A stretch of DNA of 64,000 nt from an uncultured Collinsella sp. Its GTDB lineage: Bacteria; Actinomycetota; Coriobacteriia; Coriobacteriales; Coriobacteriaceae. Numbering within the stretch: the first letter of the stretch is position 1; each line of letters opens with the position of its first letter. Positions 1-9,883 of this stretch are shown here, piece after piece. Made by a program: the position numbers and the translations under genes. Below the pieces are notes generated by a model, which saw nothing but the letters and a program-made list of their open reading frames with translations, made no database searches and was not told the origin of the DNA. The stretch spans positions 4,343 to 68,342 of the forward strand of contig URWW01000003.1 of NCBI GenBank assembly GCA_900551665.1. The letters run 5' to 3'.

Positions 1-848
1 ACGGCCTCTCTGCCCAGGTCGCCGTGAATGGCGAGCAGCACGGGCTGCAGCCTCAGACGCTTCTTGAGCACCTTCTTCATGTGCTGGCGGTAGTCCTCGT
101 CCTCCTCGACTCCCTCGCCGTCCGGATCGAGGTCGGCGTTGCGGGTGACGCGGATCACGGCGCTGTCCTGCGGGGCGTAGGCGCCGAAGCATGAATCGAG
201 ACATGCCAGGATGGTGTCTTCGAGCAGGATGTAGCGCAACAGGCCGTTCTCGTTGGAGACCTCGATCACACGCGGAAGGGAGGTCGGCACCTCGATGATG
301 CCGAGCAGGCCCTGCTCATCCTCGGATGCGGACGCGAGCGTGCAGACCACGTAGAGGGCCCCGTTGCGGAGGTTGGGGAACGGGTGGCGCGGGTCGATGA
401 TGAGCGGGGAGAAGATGGGCTGCACGTTGCGGTTGAAATAGCTCCGCACCGTGTCGCGTTCGGTCCCAATGAGCTCCGCGGGCGTGATGCGTTCGATGCC
501 CTTGGCGCGCAAGAGGGATTCGATGGCGTCGAAGGATGCGGAGGCCTTGGAGAACAGCCCCGGCAGTTCGGAGAACACGGCGGCGACCTGCTCGGAGGGG
601 GTCATGCCGCTCTTGTTGTCGCGCGGTTGGCGCTTGAGGGTCGCCAGGCTCGAGAGCCCGCCCATGCGGACCATGAGGAACTCGCGCATGTTGCTCTCGA
701 AGATGGCGATGAATTTCAGGCGCTCGAACAGCGGCACGGATTCATCCATCGATTCGGCGAGCACGCGCTCGTCGAATCGGAGCCAGGAGAGCTCTCGGTT
801 CTGGGTGTAGGTCATGTCGCGCTTCTTATCGTGTCCGTCATTGCCCAT
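1..848 (-). CDS. ppk: Polyphosphate kinase 1, N-terminal part (cut by window edge)
   Basis: Makes inorganic polyphosphate from ATP in the cytoplasm. The first 282 codons are present and read through position 1 without a stop. The family hallmark NRELSWLRFDERVLAES lies at residues 17-33, followed by the PPK N domain (LFERLKFIAIFESNMREFLMV) and the start of the middle domain (PIFSPLIIDPRHPFPNLRNG). The ATG at 848-846 is preceded by GAGGGGGCC, a good ribosome site; a second in-frame ATG twelve codons in is an alternative. The catalytic histidine domain lies outside the window. Transcribed away from pfkA. Identification is secure from the hallmark motif; completeness cannot be judged. Confidence 0.9.
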   Translation of the reverse strand, partial: MGNDGHDKKRDMTYTQNRELSWLRFDERVLAESMDESVPLFERLKFIAIFESNMREFLMVRMGGLSSLATLKRQPRDNKSGMTPSEQVAAVFSELPGLFSKASASFDAIESLLRAKGIERITPAELIGTERDTVRSYFNRNVQPIFSPLIIDPRHPFPNLRNGALYVVCTLASASEDEQGLLGIIEVPTSLPRVIEVSNENGLLRYILLEDTILACLDSCFGAYAPQDSAVIRVTRNADLDPDGEGVEEDEDYRQHMKKVLKKRLRLQPVLLAIHGDLGREA

Positions 849-1134
849 GATGGCCCCCTCGTGTGTTGCGGCGATACCTGGAAGTGATGATGCCTGCGAA
901 GTCGCATGAATGTCTCAAGGTTATCGCCGTGTCCGGACTGAACCCGAGTGTAGCGCGCAGCCATGATGAGCTCTTTACACGCTGCTTTCGAACGTGTTAA
1001 AGACTCGCGTGAATGTAAGCGATGGGCGCGGATGAGCCGCGTGAGGCGCCGTTGGGCGTACACTGATGAACGTGTGAGAAGACCTCGGATGCCGTCCCAT
1101 CGGCGGGCGCGCACCATGAACGTGAGGGGTACCT

Positions 1135-2217
1135 ATGGTTCGAATCGGCCTTTTGACCAGCGGCGGCGATTGCCAGGCGCTCAACGCGACGATGCGCGGC
1201 ATCGTCAAGACTCTCGACCATCGCTCGGGAGAACCGGTCGAGATCTTCGGTTTCGAAGATGGCTATCAGGGCCTCATCTACAAACGATTCCGCAAGATGA
1301 CCCCTGCCGACTTCAGCGGCATCCTCACGCGCGGCGGCACGATCTTGGGCACGAGCCGCACACCCTTCAAGCGCCTCGATATTCCCGAGGCCGACGGCGT
1401 GGACAAGGTCGCCGCTATGAAGGGGACCTATCGCGAACTCGGCCTCGACTGCCTGTTCATGCTGGGCGGAAACGGCTCCACCAAGACCGCCAACCGCTTG
1501 GCGCAGGAGGGCCTGAACGTGATCGCGCTGCCTAAGACCATCGACAATGACACATGGGGGACCGACATCACCTTCGGCTTCACGAGTGCGGTCGAGATCG
1601 CGACCAAGTGCATCGACGACATCCACACCACCGCGAGCAGCCACGGCCGCGTCTTTGTGATCGAGATCATGGGGCACAAGGTCGGTTGGATTCCCCTGTA
1701 TTCCGCCGTCGCCGGCGGTGCGGATGTGTGCCTGATCCCCGAGATCCCCTACGAGATGGATAGCGTGATCGCCGCGATCGACCGCCGTATGCAGTCGGGT
1801 GCGCGCTTCACCATCATCGTGGTCGCAGAGGGCGCCATTTCTCGCGAGGAGGCGGCGCTGTCCAAGAAGGAGTACAAGAAGCTCGTGGCGGCGCGCACGT
1901 CGCCGTCTATCGCCTACGACATCGCCCGCGAGATCGAGGCGCGCTGCGGGCGCGAGACCCGCGTGGCGGTGCCCGGGCACACCCAGCGCGGCGGTCAGCC
2001 CGATGCGCAGGACCGCGTGTTCGCCACACAGTGTGGCGTCGAGGCGGCGTTGGGCTGCTTGGAGGGGGAGTACGGCTTTATGGTGGCCCAGCGCGACGGC
2101 GAGATGCGCCGCGTGCCGCTGGCAGAGGTCGCCGGCAAGCTCAAGTACGTCGACCCTGCCAGCGACCTGGTGCGTGAGGCCCGCGCCCTCGGCATCTCCT
2201 TCGGCGACGAGGCTTAG
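1135..2217 (+). CDS. pfkA: 6-phosphofructokinase with atypical nucleotide motif
   Basis: Phosphorylates fructose 6-phosphate to the 1,6-bisphosphate in glycolysis. 360 residues. Visible motifs: TSGGDCQALNA (residues 8-18), the phosphoryl-donor loop GGNGS (111-115), PKTIDND with the catalytic aspartate (133-139), and the IMGHKVGWIPLYSAVAGGAD and PGHTQRGGQPDAQDR segments. Classical ATP-PFKs have GGDGS at the donor loop; here Asp is Asn113. Lys134 in PKTIDND is the residue typical of PPi-PFKs and of the actinobacterial/mixed clade, while Gly114 is the ATP-type residue. Donor specificity (ATP or PPi) is therefore uncertain. Ribosome site GAGGGG precedes the ATG. It converges on kdpE and the two overlap by 4 nt. 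Confidence 0.93.
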   Translation: MVRIGLLTSGGDCQALNATMRGIVKTLDHRSGEPVEIFGFEDGYQGLIYKRFRKMTPADFSGILTRGGTILGTSRTPFKRLDIPEADGVDKVAAMKGTYRELGLDCLFMLGGNGSTKTANRLAQEGLNVIALPKTIDNDTWGTDITFGFTSAVEIATKCIDDIHTTASSHGRVFVIEIMGHKVGWIPLYSAVAGGADVCLIPEIPYEMDSVIAAIDRRMQSGARFTIIVVAEGAISREEAALSKKEYKKLVAARTSPSIAYDIAREIEARCGRETRVAVPGHTQRGGQPDAQDRVFATQCGVEAALGCLEGEYGFMVAQRDGEMRRVPLAEVAGKLKYVDPASDLVREARALGISFGDEA

Positions 2218-2927
2218 CGGGGCTCGAGGCGCTGCATGCGGTAGCCCACTCCGACGTGCGTCTGGATCATCGTGGGATGCGATGGGTCGGCCTCGATCTT
2301 CTTGCGCAGGGTTCGCATGAACACGCGTAGGCTCGCGATGTCGCTGTCCCAGCTCGTCCCCCAGATCTCGTGCGTGATGAAGGTGTGCGTGAGCACCTTG
2401 TCGACGTTTTTCGCCAAAAGCACGAGGAGCTTGTACTCGGTGGGTGTGAGCGAGAGGCGCTCGCCGTCGAGCTCGGCGTATCCCGCGGCGTAATCGATGT
2501 GCAGGCCTCCGTTGTCGAAGGTGCTCGCCTCGACGGATTCGGCGGTGATCATGGTCGAGCGCCGCAGGTTGGCGCGGACGCGGGCGAGCATCTCCTCAAC
2601 CGAAAACGGCTTTGTCAGGTAGTCGTCGGCGCCGGCGTCGAGCGCGCCGATCTTATCCGAGTCCTCGACGCGCGCCGAGATGACGATGATGGGAACGGCC
2701 GACCAGCTGCGGATCTTGTTGATGACTTCGACGCCATCGATGTCCGGCAGGCCGAGGTCGAGCATGATCAGGTCGGGGTTGCGCGATGCCGCGTCCATGA
2801 TGGCGGTCTCGCCGTCCGTCGCCTTCTCGACGCTGTAGCCGTGCAGGTCGAGGGCGGTCGTCACGAGGTTACGGACCGCCGGGTCGTCTTCGACCACGAG
2901 GATGCTTGAGTGCGCGGCGTCATTCAT
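2214..2927 (-). CDS. kdpE: KdpE response regulator (OmpR/PhoB family)
   Basis: DNA-binding regulator of the potassium-responsive kdp operon. 237 residues: receiver domain with acidic pocket EDD (13-15), phospho-acceptor Asp57 in MLDLGLPDIDG, conserved Lys in DDYLTKPF, then a winged-helix DNA-binding domain ending GVGYRMQRLEPR. The open frame extends upstream, but the ATG at 2927 starts the conserved receiver and overlaps the kdpD stop by 8 nt, implying translational coupling with kdpD. The 3' end overlaps pfkA by 4 nt on the other strand. Its likely target is the direct repeat at 5762-5779 ahead of kdpF. Confidence 0.93.
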   Translation of the reverse strand: MNDAAHSSILVVEDDPAVRNLVTTALDLHGYSVEKATDGETAIMDAASRNPDLIMLDLGLPDIDGVEVINKIRSWSAVPIIVISARVEDSDKIGALDAGADDYLTKPFSVEEMLARVRANLRRSTMITAESVEASTFDNGGLHIDYAAGYAELDGERLSLTPTEYKLLVLLAKNVDKVLTHTFITHEIWGTSWDSDIASLRVFMRTLRKKIEADPSHPTMIQTHVGVGYRMQRLEPR

Positions 2928-5655
2928 GTATCTCGATCTCCTCGGCGGGAAGGGTGAAGCGGAAGACCGCTCCATGGGGCTTGTTGTCGGCGACTTCGAT
3001 GATACCCCCGTGCGCCTCGATGATGGAGCGGCACAACGACAGACCGAGTCCGAAGCTTCGATGGGAGTCGACGGGGCGAGGGCCCTCGGCGATGTAGAAG
3101 CGGTCGAAGACGCGGGGCTTGTCGCGGTCGGAGACACCCGGGCCGTCATCGGCGACCTCTACGACGACGGATGAACCCTCCCGTCGCGCGCCGATCGTCA
3201 CGGTCGAGCCCTTCGGCGTGTATTTGAACGCGTTCGTGATGAGGTTCGTGAGCACCTGCATGATGAGGTGGACATCGATTTTCACCAAAAGGATCTCGTC
3301 CGTGTGCGTGATGGTCACGCGGTGCCCGTGCGATTCGCGGGCGACATGGCTGAGTGCGGCTGCGATAACCTCGTCCATGAGCTCCGACGTGAGGTTGAGT
3401 TGCATGTCGCCATCTTCGATGCGGGTGATGGCGAGGAGGTTCTCGACGGTGTCGATCAACCAGAGCGAGTCGTTATAAATGGCGTCCGCGAGCTCGAGCC
3501 GTTTCGCGTCCTCGAGTTTCTCCCCACCATCGCGCAGCACCGCGGCCGACCCCGAGATCGCGGTGAGGGGCGTCCTCAGGTCATGGCCGATGGATCTAAG
3601 CAGGTTGGCGCGCAGTTGCTCATTTTTGGCGAGCACGGCGGCCTCCTCCCGCTCTCGCGCCGCCTTGTCGCTCTCGAGGGCGAGCGCGCACTCGCCGACG
3701 ATCGACAGGACGATGGAGTGCTCGAACGCCTCGAGCACGCGTCCCTTCAGATCGATGCCCACGACGCCGAACACCTCGTTGCCCGCGCGCACCGCAAGGT
3801 AGAGGCACTGCGCCTCTGGCAGGGTGTGAGTGCTCGCCCCGGCGTGCTTGTTGTTGTTGAAAGTCCACGTCGCCACGGCGCGTTCGTATTCGGTGAACAG
3901 GGACGTGCGGTGGTCTTCGGCCCCGGCGCTCTCATACAGCGGCTCCCCGAGCAGGTCGCCGTCTGCGGGGTAGAAGACGACGTCGAGCCTGAGGAGCTTC
4001 ACGAGTTGGCTCATGGCGACGCGCGCTCGCGCCTGGGGTCCCTGGGCCCGTTGCAGGAGCTGGTTGGTTTCGAGGAGCACGCGGGTCCTGAAGGCGTTTT
4101 TCGCCGAGGCGCGCGCGTTGTCGGTGAGGCGTGCGGTGAGTTCGGCGGCCACCATCGCGGTCGCGAACATGATGGCGAAGGTCACGAGGTAGCTTCGGTC
4201 GTAGCTGTCGAATGAGAACAGCGGTGTCACGAAGCAGAAGTTGTAGAGCACCACCGAGAGGATGCTCGACACGATGGTGCAGACGCGCCCCGTGGTCGTG
4301 ACGGCCGTGAGCAGGGCCGTGAGGATGTAAAGGGAGATGATGCTCGAGTCGGCGAACCCGAGTCCGCGGAATGCGGTGCCAACTGCCGTGGCGATGGCGG
4401 ATAGGCCCAGCGTGAGCAACATGTCCCGCCTGCTCGGCAGATGGGGTCCCGAGGCAGCTTGCCGGTCGTGGCCCCGCCTGGCCGGCGCCGGTTGATCGGG
4501 GATGATGTAGATGTCGAGGTTCGGCGCGATGGCGATCAGCCTCTCCACGAGCGACTTGCGTCCGAAGAGCGCGTGATGCAGGCCGTGCGCCTCGCCGGTG
4601 CGCCCCATGACGATCTTCGAGATGCCGGACAGTCGCGCGAACTCGGCGATCTGAAAGGCGATGTCGTCCCCATACACCGTTTCCACCTGCGCGCCGAGCT
4701 GTTCGGCGAGGGCGCTGTTCGATGAGAGGCGCGCACGTTCGTCCTCGTCCATGGTCTGGGTTCGCGGACTCTCGACGAACAGGGCGACGAGCTCGCCGTG
4801 GAAGGCCTTCGACAGCCGCGCGGCCGCCCGCACGATGCGCGGGTTCGTGGGGGCGGGGGAGAGGCAGACCAGGATGCGCTCGCTGGTGTAGTAGTCGCGG
4901 TTGCCAAGCACGCGCGCGGCGTCGGCGAGGCGTCCCGTGCGGTCGGCGCAGCGGCGCAGGGCGATCTCGCGCAATGCCGTGAGGTTCTCGATGCTGAAGA
5001 AATTGCGCTGTGCGCGGTCGGCCTGCGCCGCGCGGTACACGAGTCCGGCCTTGAGGCGCTCGAGCAGGTCCTCGGGCTCGATATCCACGAGCTCGACCTG
5101 GTCGGCGTCATCGAAGACGCGGTCGGGGATACGCTCGCGCACGACGACGCCCGTGATGGAGGCCACCATGTCGTTCAGGCTCTCGATGTGCTGGACGTTG
5201 ACCGTGGTGTAGACGTCTATGCCGGCGCGCAGAAGCTCCTCGACATCTTGATAGCGCTTTTCATGGCGGCACCCCGGCGCATTGGTGTGCGCGAGCTCGT
5301 CGACGAGGATTAGCCGCGGTGCCCGGGCCAGGGCGGCGTCGAGGTCGAATTCCGCGAGTTCGATGCCGTTGTGCTCGATGGACATGTGCGGGATGCGCTC
5401 GATGCCCCGCGACAGGCGCGCCGTCTCGGGGCGCTCATGCGGTTCGATATAGCCGGCGACGACGTCCACGCCGCGCCTCTTGGCGGCGTGCGCGGCCTGG
5501 AGCATGGCGTAGGTTTTGCCCACGCCCGCGGCGTACCCGAAGAAGATCTTGAGGTGCCCTCGGCGTTCGCGGCGCTCCTGTGTGTGGGCGTCCTGTTCGA
5601 GCGCTCTGAGCAGGAGGTCGGGGTTCGCCCGTACGTCGGATGCAGCGCGTGACAT
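2920..5655 (-). CDS. kdpD: KdpD osmosensitive K+ channel sensor histidine kinase
   Basis: Membrane sensor kinase that phosphorylates KdpE when potassium is limiting. 911 residues. Domain order: KdpD N-terminal domain with Walker A GYAAGVGKT (40-48) and VDELAHTNAPG; universal-stress-protein-like domain (about 255-375); four-helix DUF4118 membrane domain (about 410-500); GAF-like region (about 520-640); HisKA with SIGHDLRTPLTAISGS (His near 690); HATPase with ADDGPGVSDRD and GLGLSLCRSIIEAHGG. The chosen ATG at 5655 follows GAGAAAGG; the open frame reaches 5751, but that extension is unconserved in look and has no ribosome site. Divergent from kdpFABC. Confidence 0.95.
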   Translation of the reverse strand: MSRAASDVRANPDLLLRALEQDAHTQERRERRGHLKIFFGYAAGVGKTYAMLQAAHAAKRRGVDVVAGYIEPHERPETARLSRGIERIPHMSIEHNGIELAEFDLDAALARAPRLILVDELAHTNAPGCRHEKRYQDVEELLRAGIDVYTTVNVQHIESLNDMVASITGVVVRERIPDRVFDDADQVELVDIEPEDLLERLKAGLVYRAAQADRAQRNFFSIENLTALREIALRRCADRTGRLADAARVLGNRDYYTSERILVCLSPAPTNPRIVRAAARLSKAFHGELVALFVESPRTQTMDEDERARLSSNSALAEQLGAQVETVYGDDIAFQIAEFARLSGISKIVMGRTGEAHGLHHALFGRKSLVERLIAIAPNLDIYIIPDQPAPARRGHDRQAASGPHLPSRRDMLLTLGLSAIATAVGTAFRGLGFADSSIISLYILTALLTAVTTTGRVCTIVSSILSVVLYNFCFVTPLFSFDSYDRSYLVTFAIMFATAMVAAELTARLTDNARASAKNAFRTRVLLETNQLLQRAQGPQARARVAMSQLVKLLRLDVVFYPADGDLLGEPLYESAGAEDHRTSLFTEYERAVATWTFNNNKHAGASTHTLPEAQCLYLAVRAGNEVFGVVGIDLKGRVLEAFEHSIVLSIVGECALALESDKAAREREEAAVLAKNEQLRANLLRSIGHDLRTPLTAISGSAAVLRDGGEKLEDAKRLELADAIYNDSLWLIDTVENLLAITRIEDGDMQLNLTSELMDEVIAAALSHVARESHGHRVTITHTDEILLVKIDVHLIMQVLTNLITNAFKYTPKGSTVTIGARREGSSVVVEVADDGPGVSDRDKPRVFDRFYIAEGPRPVDSHRSFGLGLSLCRSIIEAHGGIIEVADNKPHGAVFRFTLPAEEIEIHE

Positions 5656-5761
5656 TGCGAGGCCTTTCTCGCCGGTGTGGATCGATTGCGGCGGCGGGAT
5701 GGGCCGCCTCGAGCATGCGATGAGTATAGGGCTCCGTTCGGGGCGCCGCATCCGCTCAGCT

Positions 5762-5779
5762 GCATCTTTACGGCATCTT
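5762..5779. promoter_or_regulatory. Candidate KdpE operator (GCATCTT direct repeat)
   Basis: GCATCTT occurs at 5762-5768 and again at 5773-5779, an 11-bp period, with a weaker third GCATCAC at 5791. OmpR-family regulators typically bind direct repeats one helical turn apart. It lies between the divergent kdpDE and kdpFABC operons, about 110 bp ahead of kdpF. Assignment to KdpE is inference. Confidence 0.4.
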
Positions 5780-5886
5780 AAGGCCGGAGGGCATCACCCT
5801 AACACCGTTTTAATCCGCTTCGCCGTTTACTGTTACCAGGCACTCGGGGAAGGGTGCCACCCGTGATTCTCGGAAGGAGCGGTTAC

Positions 5887-5973
5887 ATGAACGTCCTGAT
5901 CCCGATCATAGGCATCACGTGCATCGGCCTGTTGATCTACTACATCTACATTCTGATGAGGAGTGATTCTTAA
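5887..5973 (+). CDS. kdpF: KdpF, small stabilising subunit
   Basis: A 28-codon hydrophobic peptide beginning MNVLIPIIGITC and ending RSDS. In KdpFABC complexes KdpF is a single membrane helix of about 29 residues that stabilises the complex; length, hydrophobicity and position immediately before kdpA all match. Ribosome site GGAAGGAG lies 7 nt before the ATG. The stop is 3 nt ahead of kdpA, so the two are co-translated. Confidence 0.85.
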   Translation: MNVLIPIIGITCIGLLIYYIYILMRSDS

Positions 5974-5976
5974 ATC

Positions 5977-7800
5977 ATGAGCGCTGCAATTCAGTACATC
6001 CTGTACTTCGCCGTGCTCGTCGTTTTGGCCATCCCGCTCGGTCGGTTCATGGCCCGTGTCATGGACGGCGAGCATACGTTTTTGTCACCCGTGCTCGCAC
6101 CCGTCGAGCGGGGCGTCTATCGCCTGCTCCGCATTGACTCGCATGAGCAGATGGGCTGGAAGCGTTACCTGGTGAGCGTCCTTGTCTTCTCGGGTATCGG
6201 GCTCGTGGTGCTCGTCGCGCTCCAGATGCTCCAGGCTGTCCTGCCGGGCAACCCGCAGCACCTGCCCAGCGTGCCCTGGGACCTGTCGTTCAACACGGCG
6301 GCCTCCTTTATCACCAATACCAACTGGCAGTCCTATTCCGGCGAGACCGCCCTGTCCTACCTTGTGCAGTTCATGGGTCTCACCGTGCAGAACTTCGTTT
6401 CCGCCGGCACCGGTATCGCGGTCATGTTCGCACTGATCCGCGGCTTCCGTCAGGTCAAGGAGCAGGGCCTGGGTTCCTTCTGGGTCGACCTCACCCGCAC
6501 CGTCCTGTATGTGCTCATCCCGCTGAACCTCGTGTTGGGCGTCTGCCTGGCTGCCGGTGGCGTCATCTCCAACTTCCAGCCGGCTCAGAAGGCTGAGCTC
6601 GTAGAGCCCGTCGCTGTCCAGCCTAATGCAGACGGCGGCTGGAGCGTCATCGATGGCGCCCAGATCGAGGGCGACACGGTCAAGGTCGATGGCAAGGTCG
6701 TCGAGGACGCACGCGTGGTCACCGAGCAGTTCCTGCCCCAGGGCCCCGCGGCTCCTCAGGTCGCCATCAAGCAGTCCGGCACCAACGGCGGCGGCTTCTT
6801 CGGCGTGAACTCCGCCCATCCGTATGAGAACCCCAGCGCCTTCACCAACATCATCGAGATGACCAGCCTGCTGCTGATCCCGGCCGCCTGCTGCTTCACC
6901 TTCGGTATCGGCGTCAAGAACACCAAGCAGGGCAAGGCTATCTTTGCCGCCATGTTCATCTTGCTGGTGATCTTCACCGGCATCATCGCCGTCAACGAGC
7001 ATGCGGGCACCCCGCAGCTGGCCGATGACGGAGCGGTCAATATCGAGATGACCGACGGCCAGGCCGGCGGCAACATGGAGGGCAAGGAGAGCCGCTTCGG
7101 TATCGCCGCCTCCTCCACGTGGTCGGCTTACACCACCGCCGCTTCCAACGGATCGGTTAACTCCATGCACGACTCCTACACCCCGCTGGGCGGTTTTGTC
7201 CAGATGCTTCAGATGGCTCTGGGCGAGGTCGTCTTCGGCGGCGTGGGCTGCGGCCTGTACGGCATGATCGGCTTCGCCATCCTCACGGTGTTCATCGCCG
7301 GCCTCATGGTCGGACGCACGCCGGAGTTCCTGGGCAAGAAGATCGAGCCGGGCGAGATGCGCTGGGCAGTTGTCCTGTGCCTGGCAACTCCGTTTGCCAT
7401 TCTGGTGTGCTCGGCCATCGCCTGCATGGTGCCCGGTCTTGTCGACCAGCTCAACAATGGCGGCGCGCACGGCTTCTCCGAGGTGCTGTATGCCTTCACC
7501 TCATGCGGCGGCAACAACGGCTCGGCGTTTGCAGGCATGAACTGCAACATTCCCTGGATCAACGTCATGCTCGGCCTCGAGATGCTATTCGCCCGCTTCA
7601 TGCCCATCATCGGCACGCTGGCTATCGCCGGCTCGCTGGCCAAGAAGGGCAAGGTCGCCGAAAGCGCCGGCACCCTGTCTACCACCAACGGCATGTTCGT
7701 ATTCCTGCTCGTGTTCATCGTTCTGCTGATCGGTGCCCTGAGCTTCTTCCCGGCCCTGGCGCTCGGCCCCGTTGCCGAGTTCTTCCAGATGATTGCGTAA
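5977..7800 (+). CDS. kdpA: KdpA, K+-translocating channel subunit
   Basis: Potassium-binding membrane subunit of the high-affinity KdpFABC ATPase. 607 residues, somewhat longer than the roughly 560 of E. coli. Selectivity-filter segments are visible, including [11 protein letters not shown] and [19 protein letters not shown], plus a filter-like [12 protein letters not shown] near the C-terminus. Ribosome site GAGGAG lies inside the end of kdpF. A loop with many Gly/Asp residues around 350-370 ([16 protein letters not shown]) may account for the extra length. The stop lies 16 nt before kdpB. Confidence 0.96.
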   Translation: MSAAIQYILYFAVLVVLAIPLGRFMARVMDGEHTFLSPVLAPVERGVYRLLRIDSHEQMGWKRYLVSVLVFSGIGLVVLVALQMLQAVLPGNPQHLPSVPWDLSFNTAASFITNTNWQSYSGETALSYLVQFMGLTVQNFVSAGTGIAVMFALIRGFRQVKEQGLGSFWVDLTRTVLYVLIPLNLVLGVCLAAGGVISNFQPAQKAELVEPVAVQPNADGGWSVIDGAQIEGDTVKVDGKVVEDARVVTEQFLPQGPAAPQVAIKQSGTNGGGFFGVNSAHPYENPSAFTNIIEMTSLLLIPAACCFTFGIGVKNTKQGKAIFAAMFILLVIFTGIIAVNEHAGTPQLADDGAVNIEMTDGQAGGNMEGKESRFGIAASSTWSAYTTAASNGSVNSMHDSYTPLGGFVQMLQMALGEVVFGGVGCGLYGMIGFAILTVFIAGLMVGRTPEFLGKKIEPGEMRWAVVLCLATPFAILVCSAIACMVPGLVDQLNNGGAHGFSEVLYAFTSCGGNNGSAFAGMNCNIPWINVMLGLEMLFARFMPIIGTLAIAGSLAKKGKVAESAGTLSTTNGMFVFLLVFIVLLIGALSFFPALALGPVAEFFQMIA

Positions 7801-7816
7801 AGGAGGGCGCAGATTT

Positions 7817-9871
7817 ATGGCTATGCAAAAAGACATGATGGGCCGCGCGGTCCGCGACTCGTTTGCCAAGCTGGATCCTCGCGTCCAGATTCAAAACCCG
7901 GTCATGTTCCTGGTGTGGCTTTCCGCCGTCATGACCTCCGTCCTGGCCGTCGCTTCCATCTTCGGTGTGCAGGACGCGGGTGTGCCCACCTACTATGTGG
8001 TCGCCATCGCGGTCATCCTGTGGCTCACCGACCTGTTCTCGAACTTCGCCGAGGCGCTTGCCGAGGGCCGCGGTAAGGCTCAGGCCGATTCCCTGCGTGC
8101 GGCCAAAAAGGATGTCGAGGCCCATCGCATCGAGTCCGTTGAGGACAAGGAGCACTTCACCGTCGTTCCCGGCACCGAGCTCACGCGCGGCGACCTGGTG
8201 ATCGTACGCGCCGGCGAGCAGATCCCCGGCGACGGCGACGTCATCGAAGGCGCTGCCTCCGTTGACGAGTCCGCCATCACCGGCGAGTCCGCCCCCGTGG
8301 TCCGCGAGGCCGGTGGCGACCGCTCTGCCGTTACCGGCGGTACCACGGTGCTGTCCGACTGGATCGTCGTCAAGATCTCCAGTGAGCCCGGCCAGAGCTT
8401 CCTGGATAAGATGATCGCGATGGTCGAGGGTGCCGCGCGCAAGAAGACCCCCAACGAGATCGCTCTGGAGATCTTCCTGGTGGCCCTCTCCATCGTCTTT
8501 ATCCTGGTCACGCTGGCCCTGTATTGTTACTCCTGCTTCTCGGCCGGTCTTAACGACATGGTCAACCCCACGGCCGTGACCACGCTCGTGGCGCTGCTCG
8601 TGTGCCTAGCTCCCACTACCATCGGTGCGTTGCTGTCCGCCATCGGCATCGCCGGCATGAGCCGTCTGAACGAGGCCAACGTGCTGGCCATGTCCGGTCG
8701 CGCCATCGAGGCCGCCGGCGACGTTGATATCCTCATGCTCGACAAGACCGGCACCATCACCCTGGGTAACCGCCAGGCCGCCGAGTTCATCCCGGTCGAC
8801 GGTGTCGATCCCGCGGAGCTGGCCGATGCCGCTCAGCTTTCCTCGCTGGCCGACGAGACCCCCGAGGGCCGTTCCATCGTCGTGCTCGCCAAGGAGCAGT
8901 TCGGTTTGCGCGGCCGCACGCTCGAGGATAAGGGTATGGAGTTCATCCCGTTCACCGCGGCAACGCGTATGTCCGGCGTGAACTACGAGGGCAATGAGAT
9001 CCGCAAAGGCGCTGCCGATTCCGTGCGCACCTATGTGGAGGTAGCCGGCGGCGTGTTCTCCCAGGAGTGCGACGAGGTCGTCGAGCGCATCGCCAAGGCC
9101 GGCGGCACCCCGCTGGTCGTGACCAAGAACTGCCGCGTGCTGGGCGTTGTGTACCTCAAGGACATCATCAAGTCCGGCGTTAAGGAGAAGTTTGCCGACC
9201 TGCGCCGCATGGGCATCAAGACCATCATGGTGACGGGTGACAACCCGCTCACCGCCGCGGCAATCGCCGCCGAGGCCGGCGTTGACGACTTCCTGGCCGA
9301 GGCCACCCCTGAGGGCAAGCTCGAGAAGATCCGCGAGTTCCAGCGTGAGGGCCACCTGGTCGCCATGACCGGCGACGGCACCAACGACGCGCCCGCTCTG
9401 GCCCAGGCCGACGTCGCCGTGGCCATGAACACGGGTACCCAGGCTGCCAAGGAGGCCGGCAACATGGTCGACCTCGACTCCAGCCCCACCAAGCTCATCG
9501 AGGTTGTGCGTATTGGCAAGCAGCTGCTCATGACCCGCGGTTCGCTCACGACCTTCTCGGTGGCCAACGACGTGGCGAAGTACTTCGCTATCATCCCGGC
9601 CTTGTTCTCGCCGATCTACCCGGGCCTTGGCGCGCTCAACATCCTTGGTCTGGCAAGCCCGCTGTCCGCAGTTCTTTCGGCCATCATCTATAACGCGCTC
9701 GTTATCGTCGCGCTGATCCCGGCCGCGCTTAAGGGCGTTAAGTACCGCGAGGTCCCGTCCGGACAGCTGCTGACCCACAACCTGCTCGTGTGGGGCCTGG
9801 GCGGCATCGTTGCCCCGTTCGTATTCATCAAGCTCATCGACATGCTGCTCGCGTTCTGCGGCATTATGTAA
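7817..9871 (+). CDS. kdpB: KdpB, P-type ATPase subunit
   Basis: Energises K+ uptake by ATP hydrolysis. 684 residues with the P-type hallmarks: actuator-domain TGES (AITGESAPV), phosphorylation motif [11 protein letters not shown], nucleotide-domain segments, and hinge motif [15 protein letters not shown]. Membrane helices flank the cytoplasmic domains, and the C-terminal helical bundle ends [12 protein letters not shown]. The ATG at 7817 is preceded by AGGAGG with a 10-nt spacer; an in-frame ATG at 7793 inside kdpA has no ribosome site and is rejected. Middle gene of the operon. Confidence 0.96.
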   Translation: MAMQKDMMGRAVRDSFAKLDPRVQIQNPVMFLVWLSAVMTSVLAVASIFGVQDAGVPTYYVVAIAVILWLTDLFSNFAEALAEGRGKAQADSLRAAKKDVEAHRIESVEDKEHFTVVPGTELTRGDLVIVRAGEQIPGDGDVIEGAASVDESAITGESAPVVREAGGDRSAVTGGTTVLSDWIVVKISSEPGQSFLDKMIAMVEGAARKKTPNEIALEIFLVALSIVFILVTLALYCYSCFSAGLNDMVNPTAVTTLVALLVCLAPTTIGALLSAIGIAGMSRLNEANVLAMSGRAIEAAGDVDILMLDKTGTITLGNRQAAEFIPVDGVDPAELADAAQLSSLADETPEGRSIVVLAKEQFGLRGRTLEDKGMEFIPFTAATRMSGVNYEGNEIRKGAADSVRTYVEVAGGVFSQECDEVVERIAKAGGTPLVVTKNCRVLGVVYLKDIIKSGVKEKFADLRRMGIKTIMVTGDNPLTAAAIAAEAGVDDFLAEATPEGKLEKIREFQREGHLVAMTGDGTNDAPALAQADVAVAMNTGTQAAKEAGNMVDLDSSPTKLIEVVRIGKQLLMTRGSLTTFSVANDVAKYFAIIPALFSPIYPGLGALNILGLASPLSAVLSAIIYNALVIVALIPAALKGVKYREVPSGQLLTHNLLVWGLGGIVAPFVFIKLIDMLLAFCGIM

Positions 9872-9883
9872 GTGGAGGTTTGT

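Noticed and set aside
997..1980. Long minus-strand ORF opposite pfkA
   Set aside because: High-GC antisense frame without ribosome site; the plus-strand frame has all PFK motifs.
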